A DNA stretch of 64,000 nucleotides from Bacteroidales bacterium UBA1180 (GTDB lineage: Bacteria; Bacteroidota; Bacteroidia; Bacteroidales; Paludibacteraceae): contig DBYS01000012.1 in the NCBI GenBank assembly GCA_002310195.1, positions 143,156 through 207,155 of the forward strand, given 5' to 3'. The position numbers were made by a program, and so were the translations under genes. The notes under the pieces are model-generated. The model was not told the DNA's origin. It ran no database searches and worked only from the letters and a program-made list of their open reading frames with translations. Shown piece by piece: positions 36,253-43,498 of this stretch (position 1 is the stretch's first letter; each line of letters opens with the position of its first letter).

Positions 36253-38250
36253 TTACTTTACTTCCTGCCCTTGCACCGTATAGGCCTTGTCGCCACGGAG
36301 GATGAGGAGTTGGCCACCACGGATGATCTTAGTGCTTGGCGCTTCGTCGGGTAGGATGCCTGCTACTCCCGTGCCACCGGCAGTGCTGAAGGCGATAGTC
36401 TTCTTGTCAAGCGTTGCGCCATTGCTGTCTTTGGAGGTGATCGTCAGCTCGTAGGCTGTACCTTCCTCCAGACCGGTTACCGTGAACGAGAAGCCCGCAG
36501 TCTGCGTCTGTTCGACTGCACCATTACGCGACGGGGCATTAAAGGCGATCTCTGTGAGTTGGCCGTTGCTATTGAAGATCAACGTGCATATAACATTGCC
36601 TTGCTTATCTTTGATTACCATCTCGTAGGTCTCTGCGCCATTGACGGTCGGCCATGCAACGGTTGCAGCCGTCTCACTGGGTGTGACTTGTACACTGGTG
36701 GTCTCTGTCGTCGCAGCACCAATCGGACGAACATCGTACACTCCCCAGAAATCATGCATCTTATAGGTGTTGAGGCAAGCAGCAGGAACGTAGATGATTG
36801 TGCTGTATGGCATACTCTTGGGGAAAGAACCGTCATCAAAGTATGCACTTGCAATTGTAGCAGTTGGCGGTCGCATGCTATAGCATGTGATTGTCTCGAT
36901 TGAGTTACAGCCTGCAAATGCGCCGGACTCAATAACTTTCACGTTTGTTCCTAATACAAGGTTCTTCAAACCACTTGACCCTTTGAAAGCGTTACTAGCA
37001 ATACTTGAAACATTGTTACCAATCACATAGTTCGTTACTTGTGAACCAAATATATTGTTGATGGAGCTAGCATTTGCAACAGCATTCGAGTTGATTGCAA
37101 CGGATAACAAATTGGTGCAACCTGAGCATGCGTCATACCCGATGCTTGTGACACTATTGGGGATAGTAAGAGAAGCCAGACCGGTGCAGTCCTTAAATGC
37201 TCCGCTTATAACAGAAGTAATGCCATTCGGAATAATATATGCTCCTTCATAAGACGTTGGCAAATATGCAAACAGATGTTTGTTATATACGGGTTTCTTA
37301 ATGCTACTGCCGGCAAAAGCATATCCTCCAATGCTCGTGACGCTATTGGGAATAGTTATAGAATTTAAACTACTGCAACCATAGAAAGCTTTCTCTCCAA
37401 TGCTTGTGACGCTATTGGGGATAGTTACCGAGGCCAAACTGCTGCAACTATTGAAAGCATCTTGTCCAATGCTTGTGACGCTGTTGGGGATAGTCACAGA
37501 GGTCAGACTGCTACAACAACTAAATGTACCTTGATCTATGCTGGCAACATTGTTGGGGATAGAAACAGAGGTCAAACTACTGCAACCACAGAAAGCAGCC
37601 CCTCCAATGCTTGTGACACTATTAGGGATAGTCACGGAAGTCAAACAACTACATTTGTAGAATGCTAAACCATAAATACATGTGACGCTGTTAGGAATAG
37701 TCATCGATGTTAAGCTGCTGCAACCACTGAAAGCATCATGGCCTATCCATTTTGTGCCATCTTTTATGGTGTAAGTAGCAGGTGTTTTGTCTACAGCTTC
37801 AACCAAATATGTATCGGCATAACGAATGTTGTTAATCACCGGCAAACTGCTGCAATTAGAGAAAGCACCAGCATGAATGCTCGTGACGCTGTTGGGGATG
37901 GTCACTGAGGTCAAACTGCTGCAACCTTGGAAAGCACTACTTCCTATGCTTGTGACACTATTAGGGATAGTCAAAGAGGTCAAACTGCAGCAGTTCTGGA
38001 AAGCCCACGCTCCAATGCTTGTGACGCTATATGTCATAAAATTGTATTCCACCGAGGCGGGAATATTGGCTTCGGTAATGTTCCAACGTTCATTGACTCC
38101 TGTATAACTTATGCTTTTGTAAGTTACTTCAGCTGTTTGGGTCGTTGAATCGAGAATGTAATACAGACCATCTATTTCTGCGTCGTATGCGAACATAGCT
38201 CCCACGCTTGCTGCAAGCGCAAGGAATAAAGAGAAAAGTTTTGTTTTCAT
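36253..38250 (-). CDS. BspA-type leucine-rich-repeat surface protein
   Basis: 665 residues from the ATG at 38250 (MKTKLFSLFLALAASVGAMFA, signal peptide); an in-frame ATG 66 bases further upstream would place 22 residues before the signal and is rejected. Residues about 60-440 hold about 14 LRR_5-type repeats of 23 residues (xxAFxxCSSLTSVTIPNSVT). A fibronectin-III-like domain follows (about 500-630). The end, KIIRGGQLLILRGDKAYTVQ then GQEVK, matches the tail of the protein at 21686. Such proteins mediate binding to host or fibre surfaces in other Bacteroidetes; the ligand here is unknown. The repeats are close at the DNA level too, so unequal crossing-over could change their number. It starts 11 bases after an orphan AT-rich gene. 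Confidence 0.87.
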   Translation of the reverse strand: MKTKLFSLFLALAASVGAMFAYDAEIDGLYYILDSTTQTAEVTYKSISYTGVNERWNITEANIPASVEYNFMTYSVTSIGAWAFQNCCSLTSLTIPNSVTSIGSSAFQGCSSLTSVTIPNSVTSIHAGAFSNCSSLPVINNIRYADTYLVEAVDKTPATYTIKDGTKWIGHDAFSGCSSLTSMTIPNSVTCIYGLAFYKCSCLTSVTIPNSVTSIGGAAFCGCSSLTSVSIPNNVASIDQGTFSCCSSLTSVTIPNSVTSIGQDAFNSCSSLASVTIPNSVTSIGEKAFYGCSSLNSITIPNSVTSIGGYAFAGSSIKKPVYNKHLFAYLPTSYEGAYIIPNGITSVISGAFKDCTGLASLTIPNSVTSIGYDACSGCTNLLSVAINSNAVANASSINNIFGSQVTNYVIGNNVSSIASNAFKGSSGLKNLVLGTNVKVIESGAFAGCNSIETITCYSMRPPTATIASAYFDDGSFPKSMPYSTIIYVPAACLNTYKMHDFWGVYDVRPIGAATTETTSVQVTPSETAATVAWPTVNGAETYEMVIKDKQGNVICTLIFNSNGQLTEIAFNAPSRNGAVEQTQTAGFSFTVTGLEEGTAYELTITSKDSNGATLDKKTIAFSTAGGTGVAGILPDEAPSTKIIRGGQLLILRGDKAYTVQGQEVK

Positions 38251-38261
38251 GCAATTAGATT

Positions 38262-38648
38262 TTACGCTATGTTTACAATAATACTGAATAGCTCTTCTGG
38301 ATTTTCCAACAACCATTGAGGCTGGTACATCTTTTCTTGTGGTTTCATTAGCAATTTAAAATTTGCAAACTTTGGCTTTTCCATAAGAATGTTGACGTGT
38401 TTGGGTATATATTCAACAAGGGCATCTATTGTTTTTGCATCCCTCATTCGATTTGAACCAAAATTGAGCATTCTAATCCCATCATCTGTTGAATTGGGGC
38501 ACGAGTAATAAGCGACTAAATAGCAATAACAGTCTTTTGATTCATAGACATTCTTTTGCTGGTTTAGTTCTTTACGCAAATCATCAAATGTTGCAGAGAT
38601 AGAATTGGCAACATCTTTTTCATTGATTGATTTTGTAGAGGTGCACAT
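38262..38648 (-). CDS. Hypothetical protein, AT-rich orphan
   Basis: 128 residues, no signal peptide or membrane segment (MCTSTKSINEKDVANSIS... CYCYLVAYYSCPNSTDDG... VEYIPKHVNILMEKPK). Not recognised. The gene is clearly richer in A+T than the GC-rich genes around it and uses different codons (many AAA, TTT, ATT). It ends 11 bases before the LRR protein start, so it could be co-transcribed, but no Bacteroidetes consensus promoter is seen upstream. Possible recent acquisition. Confidence 0.6.
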   Translation of the reverse strand: MCTSTKSINEKDVANSISATFDDLRKELNQQKNVYESKDCYCYLVAYYSCPNSTDDGIRMLNFGSNRMRDAKTIDALVEYIPKHVNILMEKPKFANFKLLMKPQEKMYQPQWLLENPEELFSIIVNIA

Positions 38649-39084
38649 TGTTGTAAGTGTTTATATTTTAGCCTCCACTTTGTTATTCGGCAGGAGGCTA
38701 CTCCGTATATATTACTAATGTTCACATATATACATACGAAAAGCGTGAAGTCCGTCTGTTCTTCACGCATCTTGAGGGCTTCGCAATCCCTGTACTTAGT
38801 AGAAAAACAACCGAAGTCCACGCCTGATATGTATAACCCACCTCGCCCTTTGCACAGGCGTGGAGCTGATATTACATACCCACGGGACATTCATCGTAAT
38901 TGTTTGGACTAAGTACGAAATGTTGCGAAGATTTCAAGATGTCGCAAACAACGTCAATAAACGTCTTTTATGTCTTTTTTGCCGCATTTACTGCTGTCGG
39001 CTGCAGCACTCCTGTTTAACGTCGGGAGGGGGCGGCCTGCATATCCCTGCAGGCGAGGTTGTTCGTGTGTAGCCGATTAGACGG
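38649..39084. other. 436-base gene-poor stretch with several hairpins
   Basis: No convincing gene. Inverted repeats seen: TAGCCTCC (38669-38676) / GGAGGCTA (38693-38700) with a 16-base loop; GCGTGAAG (38743-38750) / CTTCACGC (38761-38768), which on the minus strand is followed by TTTT and could be a terminator; CCACGCCT (38819-38826) / AGGCGTGG (38853-38860); and GCCTGC / GCAGGC near 39032-39052. The small open frames here look like noise. A small RNA or the remnant of a lost gene is possible. Confidence 0.4.
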
Positions 39085-39495
39085 CTATTGCTGTAGCAGT
39101 TTGATGAATTCCGCTAAATCTATTACGTCAACTTTTGGGAACTCATTTTCTTTTAGTACATTGAAATGAGTGTCCTCTGTTACGATGTATCGTGCATTGC
39201 ATGCGAGCGCGCAATCAACAAACTTGTTATCATCAGGATCAGCCTGAATAATATTGTAGCGGAAATATGTCTCTACGCGCTTGACATAACTGCAGTTAAG
39301 CAACGTGTTTATCAATAGATTGGCTAACTGCTCGTTATGAAAGCAATCTATTACCTTTTCTTGGTATTCATACAGAATGTCCTCTGTGACGCACAGCGTG
39401 TATGCTCCGGATAAAAGTTTGTCCCATACTATCCGCTGCGGCTTTTGGGTAAAGGCCACCTGCAGGACAACATTGGAGTCAAGAACGATGTTCAT
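39085..39495 (-). CDS. PIN-domain protein, probable toxin of a toxin-antitoxin pair
   Basis: 136 residues from the ATG at 39495 (MNIVLDSNVVLQVAF); a TTG six bases earlier is in frame. The PIN-fold acidic residues are visible: Asp7 in LDSN, a mid-chain Glu in TEDILYEYQ, and DPDDNKFVDCALA near residue 90. The family (PIN_3/COG1569 type) is usually an RNA-cleaving toxin. It begins 2 bases after the TGA of the small upstream gene, the usual order antitoxin then toxin. The stop codon overlaps an inverted repeat TAGCCG / CGGCTA at 39070-39087. Confidence 0.85.
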   Translation of the reverse strand: MNIVLDSNVVLQVAFTQKPQRIVWDKLLSGAYTLCVTEDILYEYQEKVIDCFHNEQLANLLINTLLNCSYVKRVETYFRYNIIQADPDDNKFVDCALACNARYIVTEDTHFNVLKENEFPKVDVIDLAEFIKLLQQ

Positions 39496-39497
39496 AA

Positions 39498-39734
39498 TCA
39501 ATACGCAGTACGGAAATGTTTGGCTGCGCCTTCCGCGATCAGCTCTTCTGTTAACTCTCCGCTATCAAACATCGCAGCCTTTGTTTTCTCAAATTCCGAC
39601 AGATAGAATTGTTCTAATGCTGCTTTTAGCCTTTGCTCGGCTTCTTCAGTCCTGTTGAAATTCAGCATCTTAACCAAATGCATCTGCATAGGGTTAAGTC
39701 CGAACTGTTGCTGTTGTTGATGTGTTGCAAGCAT
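39498..39734 (-). CDS. Probable antitoxin of the PIN-domain toxin
   Basis: 78 residues. Gln-rich start (MLATHQQQQQFGLNPMQ), then a helical segment (FNRTEEAEQRLKAALEQFYL) and a charged C-terminal tail that could wrap the toxin. The call rests on size, the position immediately upstream of the PIN gene and the shared promoter at 39769-39800. No known DNA-binding motif is clear. Confidence 0.7.
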   Translation of the reverse strand: MLATHQQQQQFGLNPMQMHLVKMLNFNRTEEAEQRLKAALEQFYLSEFEKTKAAMFDSGELTEELIAEGAAKHFRTAY

Positions 39735-39768
39735 AATTTTACGAAGATAAATAATTGTTTCAACGCAG

Positions 39769-39800
39769 CAAAGTTACAAAAAAAATCTCAAATTTGCAAA
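39769..39800 (-). promoter_or_regulatory. Promoter of the PIN toxin-antitoxin operon
   Basis: Minus strand: TTTG, 20 bp, TAACTTTG, an exact consensus. The antitoxin ATG is 35 bases downstream. Confidence 0.82.
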
Positions 39801-39813
39801 CAATTCGAGACTT

Positions 39814-39844
39814 TTTTTACAAAAAAGTGCATTTCGGCACTTTT
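39814..39844 (-). terminator. Terminator of the CE2-type esterase gene
   Basis: The stem AAAAGTGC (39823-39830) / GCACTTTT (39837-39844), read on the minus strand, is followed by TT, GTA and a run of seven T. It lies 28 bases after the esterase stop and just before the antitoxin promoter. Confidence 0.8.
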
Positions 39845-39871
39845 GCGCAATATTTTAGGGGTAAAATCGGA

Positions 39872-40966
39872 CTATTTTACCGGATTGTCTGTCACCGGCC
39901 AGCCGGTGAGAGTGGCAACGTATGGCAACAGACTGTAGGCAATCTTCTGGTGTCCGAGATAGTTCGGATGCCAACTGGCTCCGAGATTCTCGTTGGTGTT
40001 CAGGTGAACGCCTTCGAACACGCCGGTATAATACACATTCTCCAGCCCGCAGTCATGTGCTGCGCGGCACACGTAGGTGATGCAAAGCTCACTCGTTTTT
40101 GGTGCAACGCACAGGATCGGATGCTTCTCGCCGTAGTTCGCCTTGATGGCTTTGATCAGTTGCACGTAGTGCTCGGCATAATCGTCGATATGCGGTTGCA
40201 TACGTGTCGAAAAGTCATTGGCTCCCAGATAGATAACTGTTATCTGCGGTTTGTACGGATGAGCCGATGCCACCCACGCGCTGTCCTTCGAGCAGTCGAA
40301 GGTTTGCGTGTAGCGGTCGGGCATGTACCAGCCTTTGAACTTGCTGTTGTAGTTCCGTGCTATACCCATGCCGGAGTGCGATATTGTCCAATAATCCGCA
40401 CCGAAGTATCGCGCAAGGATTGCTGCGTATGTCTTGGCGGGGTTCTGCGTCTCGATCGTATAAGGATCGGTGCGAACGCTGTTCTCCGAACCGTAACCGC
40501 AGGTGTAACTGTCGCCCACGAACTCTATCTGCCGCTCGGCCAAACCCTGTGCCTGGCGCAACTCGCCGTCAAGATCGAAACTGTGGAACGTCGTTATGCC
40601 GTGCTCACCTTCCACGCGGCGCTGAATGAGCAGTTGATGCTCTTTCTTGTCGCGCTTCGGAGTAGAGTAGAGCACGAGCGTCTGGTTCTTACCGTCCAAA
40701 CGAATCACCTTATCCGGCTCGGCGGCAAACGGTTTGTCGATCCAGAGGTTGAACTCTATCGGCTCGACCGACGATGCGCTAACGGCTACGTAATTGCCTG
40801 TAAATGTGAGGCGTGCATAGGTCGCGCTATAGTCAAAACTTACGCCGTCAGCATTTGCCAACGTTCGTCCGACGTACGTGATGCGTCTGTCATCCGCCTT
40901 GTACGTGTTACGTGCTTGCACGCACATGGCGCACAGTACGCACAATACAATAAATACTCGTTTCAT
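39872..40966 (-). CDS. SGNH/GDSL esterase, carbohydrate esterase family 2 type
   Basis: 364 residues. Signal peptide (MKRVFIVLCVLCAMCVQA). An N-terminal beta-sandwich (about 30-140) precedes the SGNH domain: block I FVGDSYTCGYG with the nucleophile Ser, GANDFS for block III, and ASWHPNYLGHQKIA with the catalytic His and an upstream Asn. This two-domain layout is that of CE2 acetyl esterases, which remove acetyl groups from xylan or mannan outside the cytoplasm. Its ATG directly abuts the stop of the rluB-like gene, an odd operon partner. Confidence 0.88.
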   Translation of the reverse strand: MKRVFIVLCVLCAMCVQARNTYKADDRRITYVGRTLANADGVSFDYSATYARLTFTGNYVAVSASSVEPIEFNLWIDKPFAAEPDKVIRLDGKNQTLVLYSTPKRDKKEHQLLIQRRVEGEHGITTFHSFDLDGELRQAQGLAERQIEFVGDSYTCGYGSENSVRTDPYTIETQNPAKTYAAILARYFGADYWTISHSGMGIARNYNSKFKGWYMPDRYTQTFDCSKDSAWVASAHPYKPQITVIYLGANDFSTRMQPHIDDYAEHYVQLIKAIKANYGEKHPILCVAPKTSELCITYVCRAAHDCGLENVYYTGVFEGVHLNTNENLGASWHPNYLGHQKIAYSLLPYVATLTGWPVTDNPVK

Positions 40967-42076
40967 TTACTCAAATGCTCCCATCTGTAACATCGCAACT
41001 TCTCTCTCTGTTAAGAATCTATAGCGTCCACGTGGCACATTCCTCTTCGTCAGCCCGGCGAAGCTTACGCGGTCAAGCGTCACAACCTTGTAGCCGACTT
41101 TCTCGAAGATCCTGCGCACAACGCGGTTCTGCCCGGAGTGGATCTCCAAACCTATATGCTTGCGGTCCTTGTCCGTGAACTCCAGCGCATCGGGTATGAT
41201 CTCCTCGTCATCCAGGGTTATACCGTGGCGGATGAGCATCTCATCCTCTTCTGCCAGATCGCGGTCGAGCGTCACGGCGTAGATCTTCTTCTTCCCGAAC
41301 TTCGGGTGTGTGAGTTTAGCTGCCAGATCGCCGTCGTTCGTCAGCAGCAGCACGCCTGTGGTGTTCCGGTCCAGACGGCCTACGGGGTAGATGCGCTCCG
41401 AGCAGGCGTTCTTTACAATATCCATTACGGTGCGGCGCTCTTCGGGATCGTCAGTCGTCGTCACGCAGTTCTTGGGTTTGTTCAGTAATATATATACTTT
41501 GCGCTCGCGACGCACGGGCTGATGATGGAACATCACTTTGTCCGTCGGCAGCACTTTTGCGCCGAGGCTGTCAACCACTTCGCCGTTCACGGTTACTACA
41601 CCGGCTTGGATAAAGTCGTCGGCCTCGCGGCGGCTGCAGAATCCTGCGTTGGCGAGGTACTTGTTCAGACGTATAGGTTTAGTCGGATCCTCATAGCGCT
41701 CGCGGTACTCCACCTGTTTGCGCTGCGTATAAACGCTGCTGTGATGCTGCGGAGTGGGACGGCCGGGCCGCTGTTGCGGACGTCCGCCTGCCGGACGCTG
41801 GCTGTGGTAATCCGAACTCTGACTTCTGGATTCTGTTCGCGGGCCTCTGTACTCCGGCCGTTGGAGTCGTGCGCCGTCGGAGCTGACGCGCGTGTAACGT
41901 CCTTCGCCCTGATGATAGGCAGGGGCGGACTGACGCTCGTAAACGGAACCGCCGTTACGAACGATACGGGTGCGCTGACGTGGCGCACGTTGGTCTGGGT
42001 TGGCGTACTCGCCCGGATTCGCATCGGGACGGAACGCTGGTCTGCGGTTAAAGGAAGACCTGTTGTTGTCGTACAT
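40967..42076 (-). CDS. RluB/RsuA-family pseudouridine synthase with long basic N-terminus
   Basis: 369 residues from the ATG at 42076 (MYDNNRSSFNRR); an upstream in-frame ATG at 42190 would read into the leader and is rejected. The first 130 residues are low-complexity, rich in Arg, Gln, Pro and Ser. Then comes an S4 RNA-binding domain (RLNKYLANAGFCSRREADDF, near 135) and the catalytic domain with GRLDRNTTGVLLLTNDGDLA (catalytic Asp) near 250. It converts uridine to pseudouridine in rRNA, likely in 23S as RluB does. No consensus promoter is seen before it; it is probably read from the DUF177 promoter through rpmF. Element copy 1 and another hairpin lie in its 267-base leader. Confidence 0.88.
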   Translation of the reverse strand: MYDNNRSSFNRRPAFRPDANPGEYANPDQRAPRQRTRIVRNGGSVYERQSAPAYHQGEGRYTRVSSDGARLQRPEYRGPRTESRSQSSDYHSQRPAGGRPQQRPGRPTPQHHSSVYTQRKQVEYRERYEDPTKPIRLNKYLANAGFCSRREADDFIQAGVVTVNGEVVDSLGAKVLPTDKVMFHHQPVRRERKVYILLNKPKNCVTTTDDPEERRTVMDIVKNACSERIYPVGRLDRNTTGVLLLTNDGDLAAKLTHPKFGKKKIYAVTLDRDLAEEDEMLIRHGITLDDEEIIPDALEFTDKDRKHIGLEIHSGQNRVVRRIFEKVGYKVVTLDRVSFAGLTKRNVPRGRYRFLTEREVAMLQMGAFE

Positions 42077-42174
42077 AGTGGTAATAATGTTATAGGTTTT
42101 TGGGTTTAGGTATAATGGTATTATCTCCGGCTTTTGCGCCGTGGTGGTTCTCTGTGTTTGGTGCAAAGCACGGA

Positions 42175-42203
42175 CTCTATCAATAATCACTTATTAACTA
42201 GAG
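42175..42203 (-). repeat. Hairpin between structured element copy 1 and the rluB-like gene
   Basis: CTCTA (42175-42179) and AATAA (42182-42186) pair with TTATT (42191-42195) and TAGAG (42199-42203), giving a two-step stem with a 4-base loop. No T-run follows on the minus strand, so it is not an obvious terminator. The rest of the gap 42077-42343 holds the element copy at 42246-42341 and nothing else recognisable. Confidence 0.55.
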
Positions 42204-42245
42204 CCCGTTTTGCTTGCATCAATCTTTGTACCGCCTTATTGGGGT

Positions 42246-42341
42246 CCCCGACACAACCGCATGGTTGTGGTGGGGAAAGCGGAGGCAATGGTGCGCTTTA
42301 TGTCGCTATGCGGCATCTGTTAGCACCATTTGCCGGACGCG
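42246..42341 (-). promoter_or_regulatory. Structured leader-RNA element, copy 1 (rpmF-rluB intergenic)
   Basis: In the transcribed (minus) sense: helix P1 GGCAAATGGTGC (42334 down to 42323) pairs with GCACCATTGCC (42294 down to 42284) with one bulged A. Inside is hairpin P2 (ATGCCGC / GCGACAT, one mismatch, 3-base loop). A 3' hairpin P3 lies at 42246-42275 (CCCC and ACAACC on the + strand pairing with GGTTGT and GGGG). It starts directly at the rpmF stop codon and lies upstream of the rluB-like gene. No -7 box lies 12 bases before it, unlike copies 2 and 3. A 67-base stretch is about 82% identical to copy 2 with the differences largely paired. Confidence 0.8.
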
Positions 42342-42343
42342 CG

Positions 42344-42529
42344 TTACGCCTCTGCGGCTTGCTCAACTGCCAACTTGCCACGATAGTAGCCACAGCTCGG
42401 GCATACAGTGTGGTAGATGTAGTGTGCGCCGCAGTTCGGGCAGATTGCCAGTGCAGGCAACTTAGCCACGTCATGAGTACGACGCTTGGCTTGGCGGGTG
42501 TGCGATTGTCTACGTTTAGGATGTGCCAT
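42344..42529 (-). CDS. rpmF: 50S ribosomal protein L32
   Basis: 61 residues with the L32 start MAHPKRRQSHTRQAKRRTHD and a zinc-ribbon (CPNCGAHYIYHTVCPSCGYY, four Cys). Part of the large subunit. It follows the DUF177 gene, a near-universal bacterial pair, with an 87-base gap that holds a hairpin overlapping the DUF177 stop. Element copy 1 begins 3 bases after its stop. Confidence 0.96.
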   Translation of the reverse strand: MAHPKRRQSHTRQAKRRTHDVAKLPALAICPNCGAHYIYHTVCPSCGYYRGKLAVEQAAEA

Positions 42530-42603
42530 AATTTATGTTTCTTTTTTAATTGTTTTACTTTATGCTTTATTTAATCATTCGGGTTCCACTGTGCTACAGA
42601 GGT

Positions 42604-42634
42604 GAATGTCACCCCGCTACATGTTATTTGCGGG
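42604..42634 (-). repeat. GC hairpin overlapping the DUF177 stop codon
   Basis: CCCCGC and GCGGGG are separated by a 12-base loop that contains the TAG stop at 42617-42619. No T-run follows. It could slow transcription or protect the rpmF mRNA segment. Confidence 0.5.
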
Positions 42635-43066
42635 GACCCCGAATGCTTGGAGAAGTTGTTGCATGTCGGGCGTGCATTCACCGTCCGGGTGACTGTGCAC
42701 CAGCGGAAGATTGATTGTTATCATTTCGTATGCCAGCCAGTTGAGGTCGAGCGTTTCATTACCGCATGGCTGATCGGGTCTGCAGTCGTCCTCATCGGGC
42801 AGTATGTCGTCCGCAATATCAATGGCGTAGGTCATCGGTGCCAAACATCTGTCGCAGATGAGCTCCACGTTGCCTTTCGCCGTGATATGCAGACTGTAGT
42901 CGCTTTCGCGCAGTGTCAGATCGGCTTCGATGGCTACGTCGCCGCCTGTGATCTCGCTCTTTTCCTGTTCCTGAAAGTACGCGCTGTCCAGGCGGTACGA
43001 GTAGTGGTGCTTGCCTTGCGCCAACTCATTCAGTTGCAGTACCATATCGTTGTTCGAGCGTGTCAT
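42617..43066 (-). CDS. DUF177 (YceD) family protein
   Basis: 149 residues. The CDRCLAPM motif near residue 70, the following acidic stretch and DLNWLAYEMITINLPLVHSH near 110 are typical of DUF177/YceD. The family is encoded before rpmF in most bacteria and has been linked to 23S rRNA accumulation. First gene of the operon DUF177, rpmF, rluB-like, esterase. Its leader is element copy 2. Confidence 0.92.
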   Translation of the reverse strand: MTRSNNDMVLQLNELAQGKHHYSYRLDSAYFQEQEKSEITGGDVAIEADLTLRESDYSLHITAKGNVELICDRCLAPMTYAIDIADDILPDEDDCRPDQPCGNETLDLNWLAYEMITINLPLVHSHPDGECTPDMQQLLQAFGVPANNM

Positions 43067-43098
43067 TTACTGTTGTTCACTAAGCGCCGCAAAACAAC

Positions 43099-43194
43099 CC
43101 CGACCAGAAAGCGTGCTTTCGCAGTCGGAGAGCGGAGGCAATGACGCGATTCATGTCGCCGCGCGACATCGGTTAGCGCCATTTGCCGAACGCG
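43099..43194 (-). promoter_or_regulatory. Structured leader-RNA element, copy 2 (5' leader of DUF177-rpmF)
   Basis: Transcribed sense: P1 GGCAAATGGCGC (43187 down to 43176) pairs with GCGTCATTGCC (43147 down to 43137), again with one bulged A and a G-U pair where copy 1 has G-C. P2 is perfect: ATGTCGC (43153-43159) / GCGACAT (43163-43169). P3 at 43100-43128 pairs CCGAC with GTCGG and GAAAGC with GCTTTC, a completely different sequence from copy 1. P1 starts 12 bases after the -7 box, so it should lie at or next to the 5' end of the mRNA. Confidence 0.85.
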
Positions 43195-43198
43195 AGGG

Positions 43199-43230
43199 CA
43201 AAATTACAAAAATATTTTTGTATATGCAAA
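43199..43230 (-). promoter_or_regulatory. Promoter of DUF177-rpmF-rluB-esterase
   Basis: Minus strand: TTTG, 20 bp, TAATTTTG. Exact consensus. The predicted transcript begins with element copy 2. The gap 43067-43498 is made up of copy 2, this promoter, the divergent promoter at 43319 and a leader of about 150 bases for the next gene. Confidence 0.85.
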
Positions 43231-43318
43231 TATTCCGCCTAAATTCCGCACATTTTTTCCTACTTTCTTGAAAATGTTAGTCCGTGTTTGCATTTTTTTG
43301 TTATTTTCTTCTCATTTA

Positions 43319-43350
43319 TTTGCAAATGTCAAATCTTTTTTGTATCTTTG
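43319..43350 (+). promoter_or_regulatory. Promoter of the lipoprotein gene at 43499
   Basis: TTTG (43319-43322), 20 bp, TATCTTTG (43343-43350): exact consensus. Confidence 0.85.
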
Positions 43351-43498
43351 CAGTCGAAAGTCGCAAAGGTGATGATTGAACAGCAATTCATAGCAATTGA
43401 TTGTATCGTTAAGTTCATCAAACAATAGTTATAACATACCGTCCCGCTCCACGACGTTAATTAACTCGGAGCTGACGGTTAACAAAGAAAGGAGAATT

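Noticed and set aside
38860..39072. 70-codon + strand frame in the gene-poor stretch
   Set aside because: Unusual composition, no binding site or promoter, and it crosses two inverted repeats.
40967..42190. rluB-like start at 42190
   Set aside because: The extension translates a stretch containing the leader hairpin; the basic low-complexity N-terminus starts naturally at 42076.
42241..42249. GGGGTCCCC palindromes (also near 42633 and 55561) as a repeat family
   Set aside because: Nine bases only, in unrelated contexts including a coding region; the copy at 42241 is explained by the end of the structured element.
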